A stretch of DNA of 64,000 nucleotides from Sulfurospirillum cavolei (GTDB lineage Bacteria; Campylobacterota; Campylobacteria; Campylobacterales; Sulfurospirillaceae). Below are positions 62,101 through 64,000 of the stretch, piece by piece. The notes below the pieces were generated by a model. The model saw nothing but the letters and a program-made list of their open reading frames with translations. It did no database searches and was not told the DNA's origin. The stretch spans positions 1,736,001 through 1,800,000 of the forward strand of contig NZ_AP014724.1 of assembly GCF_001548055.1 (NCBI RefSeq), in the 5' to 3' direction. Both the position numbers and the translations under genes were made by a program. The number at the start of each line of letters is the position of its first letter. Position 1 is the first letter of the stretch.

Positions 62101-64000
62101 TCACGACATCCGAACCGCCGCCGGAATAAATTTTACTCAAGACCCCTGTATCCGCACCGCTAATCGTATCGGCACCGATACCCGAACGTAAAATTTCAAT
62201 CGTCGCCGTATCCACGACGTCCGAACCGTCGCCGTAGATATTCCCCGTATTTAACAGTGCCGTAATCGCAATACCGTTCGTGATATAATCGAGCGTATCG
62301 ACGCCCGCTCCGCCGTAAAGCGTATCGTTTCCGGCATCGCCGCGTAAACTATCGCCTCCGTCTCCGGCATACAACGTATCGTTTCCGGCACCGCCGATGA
62401 GCGTATTGTGTCCGTCCGATATGCCGTGCGAATTTAGGGCATTATCGCCGTAAAGTACGTCGGCAAGCGTTCCGCCCGTGATCGTATCGGCACCTAAATT
62501 TCCGTAGATCGTTACCGAAGCCGTACCGCCGCTTAGCGTATCCGCACCGCTTCCCGAGCTAAAAACTTCAATCGTCGTCAAAATATCCGTTCCGATACCG
62601 CTACTTCCGGCGTTATCCGTCACATTCGTACCGCCGATCAATGTCATATTGTTGGTATTGGAACTATAATCGATCGTATCGACTCCGGCATCGCCGTAGT
62701 AAAAATCGTTCGCACCGTCTAAGGTACCGATCAACATGTCGTTATCGGCCCCGCCGTAAAGCACATCACTGCCCAATCCGCCGTCTAGGGTATCGCTTCC
62801 CTCATTTCCCATCAATGTATTGGTTAAACTATCTCCGAGGATCGTATCTGCGGCTTTGGAACCGAAAATATTTTCGATATTTCGTATCAGATCGTCGTTA
62901 CCGCCGCTGCTTCCTATCGTAACCGTCGTATACGTCGCGGCATTTAACGAGACGTTAATCGCATCGTAAAGTGTTCCGTAATCTAAGGTATCGACACCCG
63001 CCCCGCCGTCAAGCGTCATAGCTGCGGTATCCGTAGAGGTGCTCAAGGTAAAGCTATCGTTGTATGTGCCCGTCACGATCACTTCAGCCTCGGAATAATA
63101 ATCTTTAGCAGAGCTTGACGCGCTTTTAAAGAGTGTTTGCGTTCCTAGATCAACCGTCAAAGCAGCATTTGCCGTCGTGTAATCGAGTGTATCGCTTCCA
63201 TCTCCTCCGATGAGCGAATCACCGTCTAGATTACCGCTTAGCGTATCGTCGCCGTCGTTACCGTTTAGCGTATTGAGGGTTCCTGAAAGTCCGATTAAGG
63301 TATCGTTGCCGCTTCCGCTTAAAACGTTTTGTATCGAAACAAGCGCATCGTAGGATGAAGAGGACGTAAAATAAGCTCTTCCCGTCGTCAAGTTTGCGAC
63401 GATAGACGCTGTTTCGGAAGAGTAATCGGCAGTGTTCGTTCCGCTACCGCCGTCGAGATAATCGCCCTCAAGGTTACCGTAAAGCGTGTCGTTACCGCCA
63501 AGTCCGCTTAAGGTATTGAGGGTTCCCGAAGCACCGATCAACGTATCGGACTGTGCCGAACCTAAAACATTTTCGATACCGTAAAGTTTATCCGTTCCGA
63601 TCGTTGCTCCGGTTGCGTTACCGTTTTGCAAATCAACCGTAACGCCGTAATAAGACGTTGCACTGTAATCTGCCGTATCGATTCCGCTATCGACCGAGGT
63701 ACTCATACCTCCGATCAGCGTATCGTTTCCCTCTCCGCCGCTTAAGGTATCGTTCCCTGCTTCACCGTAGAGCGTATCGTCTCCGGCTCCACCGCTAAGC
63801 GTGTCGGCACCTACACCCGCACGAACGATATTGTCGTTGCCGTTTCCGATAATCGTATCGGCACCGCTACCTGTAGCGATATTATTAATATTGGCAAGTG
63901 TATCCGAGTTACTCGACGTCGGCATACTACCGGAAAGATATACGTTGTTGCCTGCGGACGTCAAGTTAACGACCAAATTACTACTTTGTGCCGTATAATC
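53057..64000 (-). CDS. Giant RTX calcium-binding exoprotein (5' end beyond the window)
   Basis: 3647 residues are visible and the N-terminus lies beyond the right edge. The open frame extends to the last base (DYTAQSSN before the first internal start), in repeat-like sequence. Residues 1 to ~2550 contain dozens of GGxGxDxLx nonapeptides in clusters (GGAGNDTLYAGDGGDSL, GGGGDDYIDGGSDNDTI), separated by repeated NIENI-type spacers. The last ~1090 residues are degenerate beta repeats (SNVETINVNAS, SGVTLSGTKTLEFKAD) with a C-terminal region ending in INTFLLHVS, the likely uncleaved secretion signal. It is exported by the ABC and HlyD proteins encoded downstream. It probably acts as an adhesin or cell-surface sheath protein; no enzyme domain is seen. 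Confidence 0.92.
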   Translation of the reverse strand, partial: DYTAQSSNLVVNLTSAGNNVYLSGSMPTSSNSDTLANINNIATGSGADTIIGNGNDNIVRAGVGADTLSGGAGDDTLYGEAGNDTLSGGEGNDTLIGGMSTSVDSGIDTADYSATSYYGVTVDLQNGNATGATIGTDKLYGIENVLGSAQSDTLIGASGTLNTLSGLGGNDTLYGNLEGDYLDGGSGTNTADYSSETASIVANLTTGRAYFTSSSSYDALVSIQNVLSGSGNDTLIGLSGTLNTLNGNDGDDTLSGNLDGDSLIGGDGSDTLDYTTANAALTVDLGTQTLFKSASSSAKDYYSEAEVIVTGTYNDSFTLSTSTDTAAMTLDGGAGVDTLDYGTLYDAINVSLNAATYTTVTIGSSGGNDDLIRNIENIFGSKAADTILGDSLTNTLMGNEGSDTLDGGLGSDVLYGGADNDMLIGTLDGANDFYYGDAGVDTIDYSSNTNNMTLIGGTNVTDNAGSSGIGTDILTTIEVFSSGSGADTLSGGTASVTIYGNLGADTITGGTLADVLYGDNALNSHGISDGHNTLIGGAGNDTLYAGDGGDSLRGDAGNDTLYGGAGVDTLDYITNGIAITALLNTGNIYGDGSDVVDTATIEILRSGIGADTISGADTGVLSKIYSGGGSDVVNGGALAETLYGEAGNDTLRGGGGIDTLFGGEGNDTLFGALDGDVLHGDNGSGNIGTNDVLDMSDIATGTDLQIDMSAGTISVAGSSLSTFDEIEHITGGGGNDTLWGDAGANTLKGGAGNDTIYTSAGIDFIDGGTGSADTVDFSAISSTSIIVNLATLQIGNDGYGNIETIQNIENINGGGAGDTLYGDGMSNTIYGNAGADNIKGGDGNDVLYGDDVTNSHVASADTLNGEAGADTLYGSSGNDTLDGGLDDDLLDGKEGSDLFYGGGGNDTFSDSGTTGIDTVSYATSTKRVVAFVDSDGLIEVTDGTLSGSVATPTVIGSTASNVGTDTIVSGIEAYIGSSYADNFFSTTLNSTLTTRPSDTLIINGGGGNDTIYGGTNADTLSGDDNDDTISGFAGADILTGGNGWDTVSYVYDVAGVKVNLASGLNAYGQASGSATDSWGTTDTLSSFERVLGSSYADTITGNSGSDDLRGNAGDDWFVMTSGNDTIYGGETTETLGDTIDYFYATSSGVNVDLSTYSSVGTDFGTDLIYEIENVSGSLFADTVTGDGYANRLIGRSGNDTLIAGAGADVLYGDDNSATSIDGTETGNDSLLGEAGNDTLYGGLGDDSLWGGADNDTLYGGSGADYLNGGSGINTMQGNDGDDLFYLADATATNTVTGGNNTDTLDFSAATSSVTVDISNSTSSQTSGGGGTLRLTDAIENVTGGDSGDTITGNSLVNVISGGNGADTIYGGLGGDTIYGGAGNDRIYADTLSGSITDTSINTIYGGEGSDLIWGSLGADVIYGDDNGSYGTTSNDTIYAISGSDGSDYINGGQGVSDRVDYSAISNSYAINVTLNGSTNATVTISGGDNDTIVNIEDFIGGLGNDTIRGDDADNYLSGSGGDDTLFGGSGNDVLDDRTGINTFAGGAGNDTIIGTGNAANSWIDYSIDGINEGAYTDLSDTLAQHISNSRGNDVITAIDHMTGTNYADTFYGNANVNTIEGGAGNDRIEGYGGNDVLDGGDGEDTVRYYYENKINVTLAEGNVDTTVQIYNGSSFGASGYVDTIRNFENIEGSNSTNSTLNGDTISGNSSNNSIWGYAGNDSLYGGGGDDYIDGGSDNDTIAGGDGADVIYGGNGNDVIRANATSYTGVNTGDHDHDTVYGGSGQDFIYGAMDGDTLYGNDASTVDGSDWLRYNEYAGGVIVDLAANTARDASNAALTDTIYGFTHVLASSAYDNTVYGNTANNSVTFGSGDDVYYASNLSSNASANYGSDIVDMSSGSDALYFYIAELTSGDTINAGADTDTLYFRDAGTLSNTQFSNISNLEIIQLSSSGNNVSNLDKNDVTIIGGTGADTFNYSLSAFDAHDILDGGDGVDTLNFLSAGTLTTAMLGSISHIEKIQLYNGTNTVTVDISTISGATLLGGSGADTFNYSISNLSSADIIDGGGGVDSVVFLDAGTISDAQFANLSAIEKVQLYAGTNTFTIGANESRLSGVSLIGGTGVDTFVYTSAALADATPNASIIGASGNDVLSLSGSTPVVDANLSTFSGLSTLDLNAYTGLITLGAYATAMGLSTINATSNTNALVIDASSMSSAVTMNTGSGLDTLKGGSGADVFNITAAKASIVGNGGNDTLNINAAITQNASVIASIETININADTSITGDMSTSTLSIASGKTLSMNTASITGDTMSIVNSGTVVLNATDGQTLSGVTLTGSGILKVNSDDDGSIVDLSGMNVSGYSGAITISGGDGIDTIVGTSKADTIYGGEGDDVITGGSGTDRMDGQEGSDTYVFTSSSDIASDIISDTGSSGTDMVWVNVSGDQNLSTLSVSGIEGLKFYQGGTSQTLTISKAQATLYTDFIGYASASDTLNVTGITSSLDMNSSKTYTNISKIVMTGSGSTAMTLVGAQSVSNAITGGSGADTLIAGHQTDSLYGGLGNDTYQFASAYLNSSDIVSDSSGTADILQITDSGATISDAMLTNITGVEILKLSGGSNNVSLGNEAYNGGSGLTTVDLSSGGTNAVNNSAIANLSLIGGSGTDTLNISGGVALNASTISNVEAINVTSGSSSLSGVFSGSPIITIASGASLSGSGSSMSGKTFTINGTLNATNVNAMSLASTSLNSGGLLSLVLAAGGTLDASVAGFSKDSGGALKIYGSTGSETVTIGTSSFGTNTNDTISDSSGSTDTLVVTGNGALDFTKIAGMEVVDLTNYAYSGALTTSVGTSETVKIDSAYTSINLGSSANDQLYITANTVDLSSSALSGIESFYVASGATLIVQASEVSGKSVTGGGSVTLIVGSDSAADLSGVTLSGTKTLEFKADATFSGILGTISSVSVDSGITATVTAETLNGKTLSIIGNGSLDITASSTAASNNFSGLTNSISGTVTLNVTTALDLSGVTIGTVLDTVNTSAALTLSGTQANTLSAYEGSGNIVINSGTASVDLSIKNVTGYSGTFTINDGTGTQTLSGTANADTFNLDNASASVVAGNGNDTITILSTMASSPSGMIDGGGGTGDVLTIAASGLNINASHITNVETINVNASTTMSGTLSTDSVVIADGIILSADASVVSGETISGNGTLSVTNLDATLNADFSSIAASTILHVDWSGTGTYSGNLTHVDVLSISSGTMSVTDDIVSGHTVSGSGSLIVEVGSDTAFTWSSIADTLTTTLAFTGGTSYTQSISNVDAITLASGVSVDISGATIDSDTTSVSGSSGNESLTLKSSFLDTLTSIDLGNGSDTLSVTGTSTLNAADFGKISHVETLNLTDYTGSADLTDTSGITQLNTGSNVNTITIDYAMNINDTGGSDTLYTTSTMDLSTQTMVGIETLNVANTTTTTLDYNDLSVGGGDIATLEGSGSVAIHGTTSMDIQSLSVDALGNDQLGITGTASDDHLVLDFSQLDEISFNGNGGNDTVAINGIAGGSTLNDTTAFNHIETLDLSSLSSATASISFDMLYSLAQTSSVDTDSNTSTYEINLNVDDVNYANLSITSSSNFTVDGGTASTSWALSDHSSSYEISDGINTFLLHVS

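Noticed and set aside
56820-63950. Repeated short DNA sequences in the RTX region, considered as a CRISPR or tandem repeat array
   Set aside because: The repeats are the nonapeptide codons of one protein, with variable length and no separate spacers.
1-64000. tRNA or rRNA genes and insertion sequences
   Set aside because: I looked for the cloverleaf pattern, ribosomal sequence and transposase motifs in the gaps and found none; the gaps are short and hold promoters, hairpins or repeats.

Overview
The window looks like a chromosomal segment of a Campylobacterota bacterium, most likely a Sulfurospirillum-like free-living member. This is inferred from the gene set (LutABC lactate oxidation proteins, a CstA-YjiX-YjiA block, several methyl-accepting chemotaxis proteins, a cNMP/CBS/DUF294 protein coupled to a DnaQ-like exonuclease), from promoters with a clear TATAAT-type -10 and a weak -35, and from compact, overlapping operons. 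The genus is a guess. I saw no rRNA, tRNA, CRISPR array or insertion sequence.

Layout. 0-13.7 kb: the end of htpX; a probably broken gene and metE; a MazF/ribbon-helix-helix toxin-antitoxin pair beside an AT-rich coiled-coil membrane protein; DUF294 plus exonuclease; a CstA (pyruvate-type) transporter with YjiX-like and YjiA-like partners; and a two-component system. 13.7-33.8 kb: GDSL esterase, EamA transporter, lutABC, a RhtB exporter with a coupled 30-residue membrane peptide, hemolysin III, an acyltransferase, thiE, two chemoreceptors, an unusual AraC-MGMT-GNAT fusion, glyA, an ArsR-ZntA metal-efflux operon and a split ThrE exporter. 33.9-36.0 kb: a 12-TM transporter-like protein and a class I glutamine amidotransferase. 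36.2-49.4 kb: two gene modules built from circularly permuted ATP-grasp, alpha-E, transglutaminase-like, M14 aspartoacylase-like and DUF2126 (predicted amidoligase) proteins, separated by a chemoreceptor gene. 49.7-64 kb: HlyD, a type I secretion ABC transporter and a giant RTX protein that runs off the window's right edge.

The best candidate for an undescribed system is the 36.2-49.4 kb island. Its families were predicted by comparative genomics to make or ligate peptides, but this copy has two added features. The five-gene module carries a transglutaminase-fold protein with arginine at the catalytic cysteine position, and an M14 protein that has lost all three zinc ligands and is translationally coupled to an intact M14 paralogue. 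The second module keeps the cysteines and fuses the ATP-grasp and alpha-E parts.

Two non-genic signals stand out. The palindrome TTACATGTAA occurs 13 times, where about 0.1 would be expected, and its ACATGT core roughly 50 times. A 90-115-nt multi-hairpin intergenic repeat occurs three times; the first stem changes sequence between copies but keeps its pairing. Both signals are most perfect in segments that look poorer in CG dinucleotides than the rest, which suggests the chromosome here is a mosaic.
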